In this document: positions 27,069-36,402 of the stretch, piece by piece | Layout: each line of letters starts with the position of its first letter | Position numbering within the stretch: position 1 is the first letter of the stretch | Origin: Candidatus Gastranaerophilales bacterium | GTDB taxonomy: Bacteria > Cyanobacteriota > Vampirovibrionia > Gastranaerophilales > Gastranaerophilaceae | Direction: 5' to 3' | Assembly (NCBI GenBank): GCA_944324855.1 | Contig: CALUXY010000007.1 | Span: 1-64,000, forward strand | Length of the DNA stretch: 64,000 nucleotides | Notes under the pieces: generated by a model | Told to the model about the DNA's origin: nothing | What the model saw: only the letters and a program-made list of their open reading frames with translations | Database searches by the model: none | Program-made: the position numbers and the translations under genes

Positions 27069-27941
27069 ATGCACTTCAAAATAGATAAAGAAAAATGTAT
27101 ACACTGCGGACAATGTATCAAAGACTGTATTGCAAATATTATAGAATTTGATGATGAAAAAATACCTTATATAACAAATGAAAATCATTGTCTGAAATGC
27201 CAGCACTGTCTAGCAATATGCCCGACAGGAGCTTTATCTATTATGAATAAAAATCCGGAAAACTCTGAAGATACAGAAAATCTTCCAAGTGGAGATAGTG
27301 TTCTTAAGCTTATAAAATCAAGAAGAAGTATAAGAGAATACAGAGCAGAAAATTTGTCTAAAGATGTTATTGAAAAGCTGATAAACATGCTTAAATACCC
27401 GCCGACAGGATGCAATTTTCATAAACTTCATTTTTCAATTATTGATGATATTGAAGTTATGGATAAATTTAGAGAAATGACAAATTCAAAGATAAAGAAA
27501 ATTTTATCTTCAAATACGTTTAATACAATTGGGAAAAAATTTGCGAATTACAAAGATGCTTTTATGAATGGTGAAGATATTATATTTAGAAATGCCCCGC
27601 ACATGATAGTTGTATCTGCACCTATTAATGCGCCATGCGGAAGTGAAGATGCAATAATAAACTTAAGTTATTTTGAACTGTATGCTAAATCAATGAATGT
27701 AGGAACATTATGGTGCGGATTTGCAGAAATTTGTTTGAAAGTATTTCCTGATTTATGTGAATATTTGGAAATTCCTGACGGGTATAAACCTATGTATGTA
27801 ATGCTTTTTGGTCCGACAGATATTAAATATCCCAGATGTACTCAACCGGAAGAATATCCTATTTCTTATATAAAAGATAAAGATATAAAAACAACCGGAT
27901 TCAAAAAATTTAAACGTATATTTTGGAATTGGATTCGATAG
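27069..27941 (+). CDS. Ferredoxin-nitroreductase fusion protein
   Basis: 290-aa fusion of a 2x[4Fe-4S] ferredoxin domain (residues 1-60: CIHCGQCIKDC and CLKCQHCLAICPTGAL) with an FMN-binding nitroreductase domain (RRSIREYRAENLSKDVIEKL; YPPTGCNFHKL; SYFELYAKSMNVGTLWCGF; PDGYKPMYVMLFG). This fusion is widespread in anaerobes and probably reduces a small molecule using ferredoxin-linked electrons; the substrate is unknown. An AAGGAG ribosome binding site lies 7 bases upstream, and the gene follows the pnp terminator. Confidence 0.9.
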   Translation: MHFKIDKEKCIHCGQCIKDCIANIIEFDDEKIPYITNENHCLKCQHCLAICPTGALSIMNKNPENSEDTENLPSGDSVLKLIKSRRSIREYRAENLSKDVIEKLINMLKYPPTGCNFHKLHFSIIDDIEVMDKFREMTNSKIKKILSSNTFNTIGKKFANYKDAFMNGEDIIFRNAPHMIVVSAPINAPCGSEDAIINLSYFELYAKSMNVGTLWCGFAEICLKVFPDLCEYLEIPDGYKPMYVMLFGPTDIKYPRCTQPEEYPISYIKDKDIKTTGFKKFKRIFWNWIR

Positions 27942-28052
27942 CGGCTCAATGTATTGTTAACACTGTTATTTTTACTTAAAAATTTTTCTCTAAACTATAC
28001 GGTTGATATTCAAATTTTTATACTAAAGATTCAAAGATTAAGGACGTTTATC

Positions 28053-28118
28053 ATGCTACAGCAAACAGCATTATGGAGTGGTAATGTCCGAACAGCTTAT
28101 TATACCTGCAATCGATAA
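28053..28118 (+). CDS. Possible 21-codon leader ORF overlapping the TPR gene start
   Basis: An ATG at 28053 has AAGGA 8 bases upstream and opens a 21-codon frame ([12 protein letters not shown]...) ending at TAA 28116-28118, in another frame across the ATG of the TPR gene. It may be a translational coupling leader or simply chance. Confidence 0.3.
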   Translation: MLQQTALWSGNVRTAYYTCNR

Positions 28119-29733
28119 AGCAGAAGAAGCAGAAAAGGCACTTGAAAGTGCACGTTTAGCCCATCAAAGATATCTTATCAAGCAGCAGCAAGAAGATATC
28201 GATAGAGCTATTCTATTCTATGTCGATGCTATAAAATACAATCCAAAATTAGCAGAGGCATACTATAGGCTTGCCAGTCTTATGTGGGAAAAAGGGCAAA
28301 TTTCACTTGAAAGTGCAATCGAACAGTGTAAAACGGCGATTACCCTTGAACCCGAAAATGTTAATGCTCATATTTACACGGGATATTTCTATTCTCTTGC
28401 CGAAGATTATGAAAACGCAGAAAAAGAATTTAAGTTTGCAATAACAAGTCATAATATAAATTCTGCAAGACCAAGACTATTTTTATCTAAATTAATACAA
28501 AAAAGAATGCAGCAAAAAGGTAAAACTTTTAGTGGCATGATGAAGTTTTTATACTATTTCTTAACAGGAAGTATTTTATTCATGAGTGATTATCCTGCAC
28601 TAAAAATGGTATACGAATCAATGGCAGATAATTTTTCAGTATTTTCATATAAAACAATAGGTGCGACATTAGAAAAAATCAGAATGTTTCCGACAGCGTT
28701 TAACACTTATGCTATCGGAATGGAACGTACTCAACATGGAGATATTTTTTATAAAAAATTAGGGGATTTGTCACTGGAATGCAACGATGTAGTGTCAAGT
28801 CTTGAATACTACAGAAATGCCCTTAAAACAACTCCTAAGAATCGAGAAGTATTAATTAAACTTGCAACAATTATGCAAACGTATTTCCCGGAAGAAATAG
28901 ATACAATAATTGATTATTACAATCAATTATTAGAGTTCGGAATTGATAACGGCAAAATTTATTATGAATTGGGGCATTTATACTTACGCCGCAATGATAA
29001 GGTTAATTCCATATCTGCATTCAAACTGGCTTTAAACGAAGATTCTGAGAACCCTTATTACAATAACTCGCTTGCATATTCTCTTGTCAGAGCAGAATTG
29101 TACGATGATGCAATAGAATATTATCAAAAAGCTATTAAACTAAACCCTGATGCAGCCTGGACATCAATAGTATGTCATGCCCTGGGGGCGCTATACGGCG
29201 AAGTAAAAGGGAATTTTGAAGCCGCAGAAGCAACTTTCCAGGCGGGATTAGTTTTAGACCCTAATAATTACGATCTTTTGATGTCTTTGGGGGATTTATT
29301 TATGGCTGTCGGAAACTTAGATAAAGCAATACGTACATATTGCGATGGTATTACCATGAATCCTGATAATTTCCTCGCGTATGCAAAAGCAGGTTTGGCT
29401 CTATGGGAAAAAGACTATATTGAAGAAGCATTAGTATCTTTGCATAAGGCAGTCGACTTGAATCCGGATTTTGATGTCGCACATAATAACCTTGGAGTTG
29501 TATACTTAGATGGCATAGGTGATGCAGAAGAAGCAATAACACATTTTCTACGCGCTATTGAAATTAATCCAAATTATACCCTTGCATATTTTAATACCGG
29601 TCGAGCGTATCAGGCCATGAACGAAAAAACAAGTTCTGCAGAATATTATCAAATGGCTTTGGATTTAAATAAAATAACATTTGAAATGGATGAAGATGAT
29701 ATACTTGCCAGATTACATGGTCTGTTCGAATAA
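28084..29733 (+). CDS. Tetratricopeptide repeat protein
   Basis: 549-aa protein dominated by TPR units: [40 protein letters not shown], then from ~240 onward a run of repeats ([94 protein letters not shown]). A hydrophobic segment at ~155-170 ([16 protein letters not shown]) may touch a membrane. A protein-interaction scaffold; partners are not indicated. GGAG lies 5 bases upstream of the chosen ATG. The 3' end overlaps the convergent rnhA by 21 bp. Confidence 0.85.
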   Translation: MSEQLIIPAIDKAEEAEKALESARLAHQRYLIKQQQEDIDRAILFYVDAIKYNPKLAEAYYRLASLMWEKGQISLESAIEQCKTAITLEPENVNAHIYTGYFYSLAEDYENAEKEFKFAITSHNINSARPRLFLSKLIQKRMQQKGKTFSGMMKFLYYFLTGSILFMSDYPALKMVYESMADNFSVFSYKTIGATLEKIRMFPTAFNTYAIGMERTQHGDIFYKKLGDLSLECNDVVSSLEYYRNALKTTPKNREVLIKLATIMQTYFPEEIDTIIDYYNQLLEFGIDNGKIYYELGHLYLRRNDKVNSISAFKLALNEDSENPYYNNSLAYSLVRAELYDDAIEYYQKAIKLNPDAAWTSIVCHALGALYGEVKGNFEAAEATFQAGLVLDPNNYDLLMSLGDLFMAVGNLDKAIRTYCDGITMNPDNFLAYAKAGLALWEKDYIEEALVSLHKAVDLNPDFDVAHNNLGVVYLDGIGDAEEAITHFLRAIEINPNYTLAYFNTGRAYQAMNEKTSSAEYYQMALDLNKITFEMDEDDILARLHGLFE

Positions 29734-30210
29734 ATCATCTTTAAGTAAATTATCGGACTGAGAAGAATTGACTGCAAGTTTATCGCAGCGTTCATTAAAC
29801 TCATGTCCGTTATGTCCTTTTACCCAGATTAATTCAACATCATGTTGCTCTTTTGCTTTTAATAGCCTTTGCCACAAGTCAACATTTTTTACAGGTTTCT
29901 TTGATGAAGTTTTCCAATTATTCTTCTGCCAAGATTCAATCCATTTTTGTTCAAATGCATCAATAAAATATTTGCTGTCAGAAGTTATTTTTACTTTACA
30001 AGGTTTCTTTAAAGCTTCTAAACCAACAATTACAGCCAAAAGTTCCATTCGATTATTAGTTGTAAGTTTGTATCCGGCTGTCAGTTCTTTTTCATGGTAA
30101 CTACCTTTAGAATCTTTATAACGTAAAATTGTACCATAACCGCCTGCCCCGGGATTTCCCGAACAAGCACCGTCTGTATACATCTCTACTAGTAATTTAT
30201 CCTCCGACAT
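29713..30210 (-). CDS. rnhA: Ribonuclease HI
   Basis: Degrades RNA in RNA-DNA hybrids. Catalytic carboxylates are visible: Asp in [17 protein letters not shown], Glu in [16 protein letters not shown], Asp in [12 protein letters not shown] and Asp in NERCDKLAV. The basic handle ([20 protein letters not shown]) is present. 165 aa includes a short extra C-terminal tail ([17 protein letters not shown]), the codons of which overlap the TPR gene end. Confidence 0.96.
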   Translation of the reverse strand: MSEDKLLVEMYTDGACSGNPGAGGYGTILRYKDSKGSYHEKELTAGYKLTTNNRMELLAVIVGLEALKKPCKVKITSDSKYFIDAFEQKWIESWQKNNWKTSSKKPVKNVDLWQRLLKAKEQHDVELIWVKGHNGHEFNERCDKLAVNSSQSDNLLKDDLFEQTM

Positions 30211-30337
30211 ATAAAAATATTATAAATAAAACTTCTTTATGTCAATAAAACCACGATTTCTACCTACTTGTAAAAACATCATCTTTATTGTATTTTTTAA
30301 GGTGTAAGTTATTTTACAGTATAAGAAGGAGGCTCAC

Positions 30338-31297
30338 ATGAGCGAAAGAAAATTAGTCGGAACAAAAGAAATGTTCGAAAAAGCATTAGCTGGCGGATAT
30401 GCTATCGGTGCTTACAATGTTAACAACATGGAAATTCTTCAAGGTATTGCAGAAGCTGCTGAAGAAACAAGATCTCCAATCATTCTTCAAGTATCTGCAG
30501 GTGCCAGAAAATACGCTAACCAAACTTATTTAATTAAATTAGTTGAAGCAGCTTTAGCTACAACTACTGTACCTATCGCTTTACACTTAGACCACGGTGC
30601 AGATTTCGAAATTTGTAAAGCTTGTATCGACGGCGGTTTCTCATCTGTTATGATTGACGGATCTCGTTTCCCATTTGAAGAAAACGTTGCTGTTACTAAG
30701 AAAGTTGTTGAATACGCTCATGAAAGAGGTGTTTCAGTTGAAGCTGAACTTGGTAAATTAGCAGGTGTTGAAGATGATGTTAACGTTGATGCTAAAGATG
30801 CTAAATATACAAACGTTAAAGAAGCTGTTGAATTCGTTAGACAAACAGGCTGCGATTCTTTAGCAATTGCTATCGGTACTTCTCACGGTGCTTACAAGTT
30901 CTCTGGTGAAGCTAAATTAGACTTTGACAGACTTAAAGAAATTAAAGATGCATTAAAAGAAGCAGGATTTGGAGATTACCCAATCGTTCTTCACGGTTCA
31001 TCTTCAGTTCCTCAAGACTTAGTAGCTAAATGTAATAAATACGGCGGTCAATTACCTAATGCTCAAGGTGTTCCGGAAGATATGCTTAACTATGCTTCTA
31101 AACACGGTGTTGCTAAAATTAATATTGATACCGATTTAAGATTAGCTATGACTTCTACTATCAGAGAATTCTTCATGGAACATCCTGAAAAATTCGACCC
31201 TCGTGAATATATGGGACCTGGTAGAACAGCAGTTAAAGAACTTGTTATGCACAAAATGAGAGATGTATTAGGAACAGCAGGTCACGCTGATGACTAA
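30338..31297 (+). CDS. fba: Class II fructose-bisphosphate aldolase
   Basis: Zn-dependent cleavage of fructose 1,6-bisphosphate to DHAP and G3P in glycolysis or gluconeogenesis. Motifs: YNVNNMEILQGI, LHLDHGADFE (zinc His and catalytic Asp), VSVEAELGKLAG, IGTSHGAYKF, PIVLHGSSSVP and INIDTDLRLA. 319 aa matches the class IIA/B small type. AAGGAGG lies 8 bases upstream and codon use is strongly biased, consistent with high expression. It stands alone between promoter-containing DNA and a strong terminator. Confidence 0.96.
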   Translation: MSERKLVGTKEMFEKALAGGYAIGAYNVNNMEILQGIAEAAEETRSPIILQVSAGARKYANQTYLIKLVEAALATTTVPIALHLDHGADFEICKACIDGGFSSVMIDGSRFPFEENVAVTKKVVEYAHERGVSVEAELGKLAGVEDDVNVDAKDAKYTNVKEAVEFVRQTGCDSLAIAIGTSHGAYKFSGEAKLDFDRLKEIKDALKEAGFGDYPIVLHGSSSVPQDLVAKCNKYGGQLPNAQGVPEDMLNYASKHGVAKINIDTDLRLAMTSTIREFFMEHPEKFDPREYMGPGRTAVKELVMHKMRDVLGTAGHADD

Positions 31298-31311
31298 TTA
31301 ACAAGTTTATT

Positions 31312-31345
31312 AAAAAAGGTATCCAAATTTTTGGATACCTTTTTT
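31312..31345 (+). terminator. Terminator after fba
   Basis: A 16-bp perfect stem (GGTATCCAAA core) with a very small loop, followed by T-rich sequence. Confidence 0.92.
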
Positions 31346-31411
31346 TATTGAAAAGAAAATAACTTTTAAGCCCCCCTTTATCTTTTGTAAAATATATGTT
31401 ACAATTCACTT

Positions 31412-32452
31412 ATGAAACTGACGTCGAGAAACGAATTAAGTAAATACAAAATTTTACCCTTCAACCTATATAATGAAGCCGGCGAAGTAGTTTTAAAAGC
31501 CGGAGATGTTTTAACTGTCGGAAAACTTTTGCAGCTTAAGGCTTTTGATAAAATATACAGAGACAGCTCACCTTCAGAGGATGAAGCAAAATACAACCAA
31601 ATAGCACCCGAGGACGGAGGAGCTGAAGCTGAGTTTAAATCCGCAGTTGCAAATAATTTTAATGATGACTTTGATTATGATAATCTGAATCTTATTGAAT
31701 ACAAAACTCCAATAAATAAGTATTCAAAAATTGATTATAAAGAACAGATGAAGCTCAAAACGTATCTGATGAAAACAATAGAACTTCTAAATAGAACATC
31801 GATAAAAGAAGCTTTTCCAAAGATGGCAAATCTTAGTGAAATTATAACTAATACAGTAATTCCAAAGTTTTCAGAAATAGAACATTACTCTGAGTTAAGA
31901 CTTCTTGGTGATTATGAGGTATGCCATCCGATAAATGTTGCAATCATGTCAGGAATGATTGCCAAAAAAATGGATTTTGAAAAAGATTTTATATCTGATA
32001 TTATACTTGCAGGTATAATGCACGATATAGGTAAATATCGTTTGCCTAACGCATTTAAAACATCCGGTCCAATTACTAATATTGACAGTGAAGAACTAAA
32101 AAAACATACTATTATCGGATATAATATCTTAAAAAAAGAATTGAAACTTCCTGATCATATTTGTAACGTTGCATTGCAGCATCACGAACATAATGACGGG
32201 ACAGGTTATCCGCATGGGATTTCAAGTGATTGGATTAGTATAGAAAGCCAAATCGTAAATGTATGTAACTGTTACGATAATTTTGCATTCAACAAAACGG
32301 GATATGTTGTTAAAAACAATAGAGATGTTTTAAGATTAATGCTGTCTATAGGTACAAAAAGGTTTTCTGCTGAAATTCTTTATACATTTGCGCATATGTT
32401 TAGCTATAACGATACTATGAATTTTAGCGATATGGCTTCATATTCTGCTTAA
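31412..32452 (+). CDS. HD-GYP domain protein
   Basis: Predicted c-di-GMP phosphodiesterase-type protein, 346 aa. N-terminal ~130 residues carry an HD-GYP-associated beta segment (LPFNLYNEAGEVVLKAGDVLTVGKLLQL). The HD-GYP domain (~165-330) has HPINVAIMSGMIAKKM, the HD pair in AGIMHDIGKYRLP, HTIIGYNIL and the GYP region LQHHEHNDGTGYP. Metal ligands and the GYP triplet are intact, so activity is plausible. Its counterpart could be the GGDEF protein at 55216. Flanked by terminators, so monocistronic. Confidence 0.92.
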   Translation: MKLTSRNELSKYKILPFNLYNEAGEVVLKAGDVLTVGKLLQLKAFDKIYRDSSPSEDEAKYNQIAPEDGGAEAEFKSAVANNFNDDFDYDNLNLIEYKTPINKYSKIDYKEQMKLKTYLMKTIELLNRTSIKEAFPKMANLSEIITNTVIPKFSEIEHYSELRLLGDYEVCHPINVAIMSGMIAKKMDFEKDFISDIILAGIMHDIGKYRLPNAFKTSGPITNIDSEELKKHTIIGYNILKKELKLPDHICNVALQHHEHNDGTGYPHGISSDWISIESQIVNVCNCYDNFAFNKTGYVVKNNRDVLRLMLSIGTKRFSAEILYTFAHMFSYNDTMNFSDMASYSA

Positions 32453-32458
32453 TATACT

Positions 32459-32490
32459 AAAAAGACGCCTTATTAATAAGACGTCTTTTT
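32459..32490. terminator. Bidirectional terminator between HD-GYP gene and rpsO
   Basis: AAAAAGACG and CGTCTTTTT close a stem that continues through CTTAT/ATAAG after one mismatch. Both genes run toward it and both flanks are T- or A-rich as needed. Confidence 0.88.
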
Positions 32491-32514
32491 GAAAACAAAT
32501 AGTTTTGGAAAAAA

Positions 32515-32790
32515 TTAACCACGAATGTTTAATTTTTTTACCAAAGCTCTGTAACCTTCAAGATCTTTACTCTTAAGGTAAGAAAGTAAACCTTTTCTTC
32601 TACCTACCATCATTAAAAGACCGCGTTTTGTTGCAAAATCTTTTTTATTGGTTTTTAAATGTTCTGTAAGTTCTGCAATTTTTTGGGTTAACATTGCAAT
32701 TTGAACTTCTGTTGAACCTGTATCATGTTCATTCTTACCGTATTTTTTTGTAAGTTCTTGTTTTTTTTCTTTTGTTAAATTGATTGACAT
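32515..32790 (-). CDS. rpsO: 30S ribosomal protein S15
   Basis: 16S rRNA-binding protein of the platform. The sequence has [24 protein letters not shown] (conserved His-Asp-Thr-Gly-Ser), [19 protein letters not shown] and [18 protein letters not shown]. 91 aa is close to the standard 89. Unlike in many bacteria it is not next to pnp, which lies 6 kb away on the other strand. Confidence 0.97.
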   Translation of the reverse strand: MSINLTKEKKQELTKKYGKNEHDTGSTEVQIAMLTQKIAELTEHLKTNKKDFATKRGLLMMVGRRKGLLSYLKSKDLEGYRALVKKLNIRG

Positions 32791-32870
32791 GTTTGTTTTC
32801 CTTTATGTTGAGTGACTATTGGCGTAAGCACTCTACAAATATTATAATATTATATCAAATTTAAAAATCA

Positions 32871-33027
32871 AGTGGGGGTAAATGTATATGGTTATAATTA
32901 GGTTTATCAGTTTAAGGCCGAGTGAGGGGGGTAAATGTATATGGTTATAATTGGGTTTACCAGTTTAAAGCCAAGTGTGGGGGGGGGAATGTATATGGTT
33001 ATAATTAGGCCTACACGTTTAAAGTCT
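32871..33027. repeat. Three tandem 53-54 bp imperfect repeats
   Basis: Units start near 32874, 32927 and 32981, each containing a G-run, TAAATGTATATGGTTATAATT and GTTTA..CGTTTAAAG-like sequence; the ATG of ATGTATATGG lies at 32882, 32935 and 32989 (spacing 53 and 54). Located between rpsO and dtd. No spacers, so not a CRISPR array. The G-run plus TAAAT motif recurs elsewhere in the window. Confidence 0.9.
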
Positions 33028-33050
33028 GTTTCTGTTTTAAATGATAAATA

Positions 33051-33485
33051 TCAATTCAAAATAAAGGTCACTGGTCCGTCATTTATTAATTCTACATCCA
33101 TCATTGCGCCAAAGACTCCTGTTTTTACCGCTAAACCTCTTTGTTTTAATTGTTCAATAAAATACTCGTACATTTCGTTCGCCTTATCAGGAGATTCCGC
33201 ATTATCAAAACTTGGTCTTGTACCTTTTGAACAGTTACCTGCAAGTGTAAATTGAGAAACAACGAGAATTTCTCCGGAGACATCAATAACAGACTTATTC
33301 ATTTTGCCTTGATCATCTTCGAAAATTCTAAGTTTTGATATTTTATCAGCAATCTTTTCTGCTTTTTCTTTAATATCACCCTTTTCCACACCATATAAAA
33401 CAAGTATTCCTGAATTAATTTTAGAGTACAATTCATTATTGATTGTTACAGATGCTCGTTTTACACGTTGTATTAAACCAATCAT
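33051..33485 (-). CDS. dtd: D-aminoacyl-tRNA deacylase
   Basis: Removes D-amino acids (and Gly mischarged to tRNA-Ala) from tRNA. Diagnostic motifs: MIGLIQRVKRASV at the start, SQFTLAGNCSKGTRPSF (catalytic SQxT) and the cross-subunit GPVTF at the C-terminus. 144 aa is standard. Three bases downstream of the glycosyltransferase gene on the same strand, last gene of that operon. Confidence 0.96.
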   Translation of the reverse strand: MIGLIQRVKRASVTINNELYSKINSGILVLYGVEKGDIKEKAEKIADKISKLRIFEDDQGKMNKSVIDVSGEILVVSQFTLAGNCSKGTRPSFDNAESPDKANEMYEYFIEQLKQRGLAVKTGVFGAMMDVELINDGPVTFILN

Positions 33486-33488
33486 TTA

Positions 33489-35381
33489 TTAAACCTCTAT
33501 TTTATCAATTGTATTTGTTAAAGTTGTTATAACTCGTTCAAGTTTTGGGTGTATATTATTATAATAGTCTTTCAAACCTTGAATAACTTTTGGTGTCGTT
33601 TTTTCATTGTATGCTTTTACTTTTGTCAAAATATCGTTTAACACCATCTCTTCTGCAGCTGTAGTGTATCTAAAAATTAAATTATCGTTATTATTGTGAT
33701 CATTTAATAATGTATACTGTTCTATCAATTTTCTTATTTTCAAAAGTTTGTCTTTATCAATAACTTTATTACGTTTATAATCCATACTTAAGCGGGATAC
33801 AGATTTCCCGCATTCATCACATATTTCCATCGATTTTTTCATAGAGTTTAATGTATTATTCAATCTATTTTTTATAGTTTTTGTATCAAATGAAAAATCA
33901 GATTTTAATTCTATCCTCTTAGACTTTTTAGCATTTTTCATAGCATCTTCTAATGATTTATTTTCAAACCCGTCAATCTGAGCTCCTTTTAACGAGGTAT
34001 TTATTAATTCGATGTTTTCCAATTGTTTCGCATAATCAGAAATATGCTTTATGAATGAAGCATAACCTGCTTCTGTAGGTATTAACTTCCCTTCAATACC
34101 TTGGACGGAATACAAAATAGAATTGAGGTAGGCAAGACGTCTTTTAGCGGCCATAATTCTTTTTGATTCATCCTGGTGTGTAAATAAAGAGTCCGCATAC
34201 TTTTTAATATCATTTGTTGTTATTTCATATTTATTTGTTTCAGGATTCAATTTACATAATAAATCAGAATATGCGGAGTCTTTTGAATAACACTGTCCGT
34301 CAATATATGCCAAATCCTGACCAACAAGGATTATTTTAGAAAAGCCCATTTTTACAGCAGTATTAAATGCCATAAAAGATACCGTTCCCTGAGCCAAATA
34401 TCCTTCTGTCGAGAGTCCTGTAATATCAGCAAAATACTGGCTTGTAGGCATATTAGATGATGCATGTAATAATTTTGACCTGCATGTTAGAGCATGAATA
34501 TTATAATTTGTATAAGGTTCTGATATTAGAGTTACTTTAGACAAATCAATACCTTCTACTTGTTTTGAACAGTTAAAAGTTTCAATTATACAAAGATAAT
34601 CCGTTTTTATACCGTTTTTAACTAAAGTTTTCAGAGCGGGACCGACTGTAAAAATTGTTGCTTTATCTTGATATTTTTTTAAAACTTCAATATTTTCAGC
34701 AAGGGTCGGACCGGCAGAAACAATAATTGCAGTTTGACCTGAATATATATTTTCAAAAACATTTACGGGGATTTCTTTTAAAAGTTCAGGGATATTAAAA
34801 AGAGTCATTATTGTAGAATTATACATTTTTTTGCGTTTATAACTATAATCAAGCAGCACGCTTCCAAATGTTAATTCCAGCTTCTTTGTTTGTTCGGCAA
34901 ATACATCTTTATACATTTCTCTGTAGCTTGGTAAACTTAATATATCAACCGTTGTATTTTGTTTTGTATTATTTGATATAAAATCCAGAAGTTTTTCAAA
35001 ATCCGTAAATAAATAAACATTGTTTCTCGACAATTCTCCGGTGAAATCAACCAGGGTAAAAGAATTATGCAAAATATCAAGATTTGGTTCATATAACAGA
35101 ACAGCATCTTTACTATTTCTGACAGCCAGTTGAAATAAATATCCGAGTCCTAAACCGTATATAACATGAATGTTATTAACGGCATCTTTTGACGTATTTA
35201 TTATATTCTGCGATTCTAAAAGCGGATTTTCTTCACTATGAATATAACGTCCCTTATATTGAATATTATAACCGTTAGTTGTTGCAAGTAACGGTTTTTC
35301 TTCATATTCATAATTTAATAACTTCTCTTTTAAGGATGCATCTTTAAGAGCGTTAATATTTTTTTCAAATACTTTATTCAT
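33489..35381 (-). CDS. Motility-associated (Maf/DUF115) glycosyltransferase family protein
   Basis: 630-aa member of the DUF115/Maf family, of which characterised members transfer nonulosonic acids to flagellin. The DUF115 core is visible: GQTAIIVSAGPTLAENI (nucleotide-sugar-like binding), KYQDKATIFTVGPALKTLVKNGIKTDYLCIIE and KIILVGQDLAYIDGQCYSK, preceded by an N-terminal region with NIHVIYGLGLGYLF. Helical C-terminus. No pseudaminic or legionaminic acid biosynthesis genes are in the window. It overlaps rlmN by 8 bp, so it is in an operon with translation genes. Substrate assignment is an inference from the family and the flagellin at 211. Confidence 0.82.
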   Translation of the reverse strand: MNKVFEKNINALKDASLKEKLLNYEYEEKPLLATTNGYNIQYKGRYIHSEENPLLESQNIINTSKDAVNNIHVIYGLGLGYLFQLAVRNSKDAVLLYEPNLDILHNSFTLVDFTGELSRNNVYLFTDFEKLLDFISNNTKQNTTVDILSLPSYREMYKDVFAEQTKKLELTFGSVLLDYSYKRKKMYNSTIMTLFNIPELLKEIPVNVFENIYSGQTAIIVSAGPTLAENIEVLKKYQDKATIFTVGPALKTLVKNGIKTDYLCIIETFNCSKQVEGIDLSKVTLISEPYTNYNIHALTCRSKLLHASSNMPTSQYFADITGLSTEGYLAQGTVSFMAFNTAVKMGFSKIILVGQDLAYIDGQCYSKDSAYSDLLCKLNPETNKYEITTNDIKKYADSLFTHQDESKRIMAAKRRLAYLNSILYSVQGIEGKLIPTEAGYASFIKHISDYAKQLENIELINTSLKGAQIDGFENKSLEDAMKNAKKSKRIELKSDFSFDTKTIKNRLNNTLNSMKKSMEICDECGKSVSRLSMDYKRNKVIDKDKLLKIRKLIEQYTLLNDHNNNDNLIFRYTTAAEEMVLNDILTKVKAYNEKTTPKVIQGLKDYYNNIHPKLERVITTLTNTIDKIEV

Positions 35382-36402
35382 GCTTGCTAACCTTTCCGCT
35401 TAACTGTCCGCATGCGGCATCAATATCTGAACCCCTCTCCAGTCTGACTGTTACTTTCTTCCCCGAATGCTCCAGCAAATATTTAAATTTCATTATCTCA
35501 TTATTTGTTGGTTTTGTGTATCCTGTTTTTACAACAGGGTTATAGGGTATTAAATTTATATTACATTTCAAATCATGCAAAAGATGAGATAATTCTTTTG
35601 CTGATTCTAATGTACAGTTTAACCCTTTTATTAAAATATATTCAACAGTAATTCTTCTTCCTGTTTTTGAAACATAATACTTCAAAGCATCAACAAGTTC
35701 ATTTATCGGATATTTATTTTCAATAGGCATAATCTCACGCCTTACTGCATGATTTGAAGCGTGTAAGGATATTGCAAGTGTTGATTGCAGTTCCTTTTCT
35801 GCAAGTTTTTTTATCTGAGGAATAATTCCGCTTGTTGAAATCGTAATTCTGCGTGCTCCTATTTGAAAATCATTATTGAATATTTCAAGAGCTTTTAAAA
35901 CATTATCTAAATTTAATAACGGTTCACCCTGCCCCATAAATACAACATTGGTTATTTTTAAACCGGTATCTCTTTGTATCGTTAAAACTTGTTCAATAAT
36001 TTCCTTATAGGTGAGATTCCTTATAAACCCGCGTTTCCCGGTTGCACAGAAAGAACAATTTACGGCGCAGCCTATTTGTGAACTTACACAAGCTGTCAGA
36101 TTGGCCCGGTTATCAAAGCGCATTAAAACTGTTTCGACACATTCTCCATCGGGATATTCTATCAAGTATTTTATTGTACCGTCTGAACTTACTTGCTTAA
36201 CCTTTATTTTGGTATTCGTAACCAGAGCAATTTGTTTGAAATCTTCTCGGAACTGTTTTGATAAATCCGTCATTTCATCAATATTTGAAACGGACTTAAG
36301 ATATATCCAGTTATGAATCTGTTTTGCTCTAAATTTGGTGGCTTTTAAAGACAAAACCAATTCTTCTATTTCATTTAATGACATACCGGATAATATTTTC
36401 AT
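35374..36402 (-). CDS. rlmN: Dual-specificity 23S rRNA/tRNA methyltransferase RlmN
   Basis: Radical SAM enzyme that methylates A2503 of 23S rRNA and A37 of some tRNAs. The 4Fe-4S motif is in SSQIGCAVNCSFCATGKRGF; NVVFMGQGEPLLN, RRITISTSGIIP and LAISLHASNHAVR follow, and the C-terminal catalytic Cys lies in DIDAACGQLSG. 342 aa is normal. Start overlaps the stop of the DUF475 gene (ATGA) and GGAG lies upstream. Confidence 0.97.
   Translation of the reverse strand: MKILSGMSLNEIEELVLSLKATKFRAKQIHNWIYLKSVSNIDEMTDLSKQFREDFKQIALVTNTKIKVKQVSSDGTIKYLIEYPDGECVETVLMRFDNRANLTACVSSQIGCAVNCSFCATGKRGFIRNLTYKEIIEQVLTIQRDTGLKITNVVFMGQGEPLLNLDNVLKALEIFNNDFQIGARRITISTSGIIPQIKKLAEKELQSTLAISLHASNHAVRREIMPIENKYPINELVDALKYYVSKTGRRITVEYILIKGLNCTLESAKELSHLLHDLKCNINLIPYNPVVKTGYTKPTNNEIMKFKYLLEHSGKKVTVRLERGSDIDAACGQLSGKVSKHE

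Noticed and set aside
32871..33027. CRISPR array
   Set aside because: Only three directly adjoining units without unique spacers, and no cas genes in the window.
32935..33255. 106-codon plus-strand frame
   Set aside because: It starts in the tandem repeats and continues antisense to dtd; no coding character.
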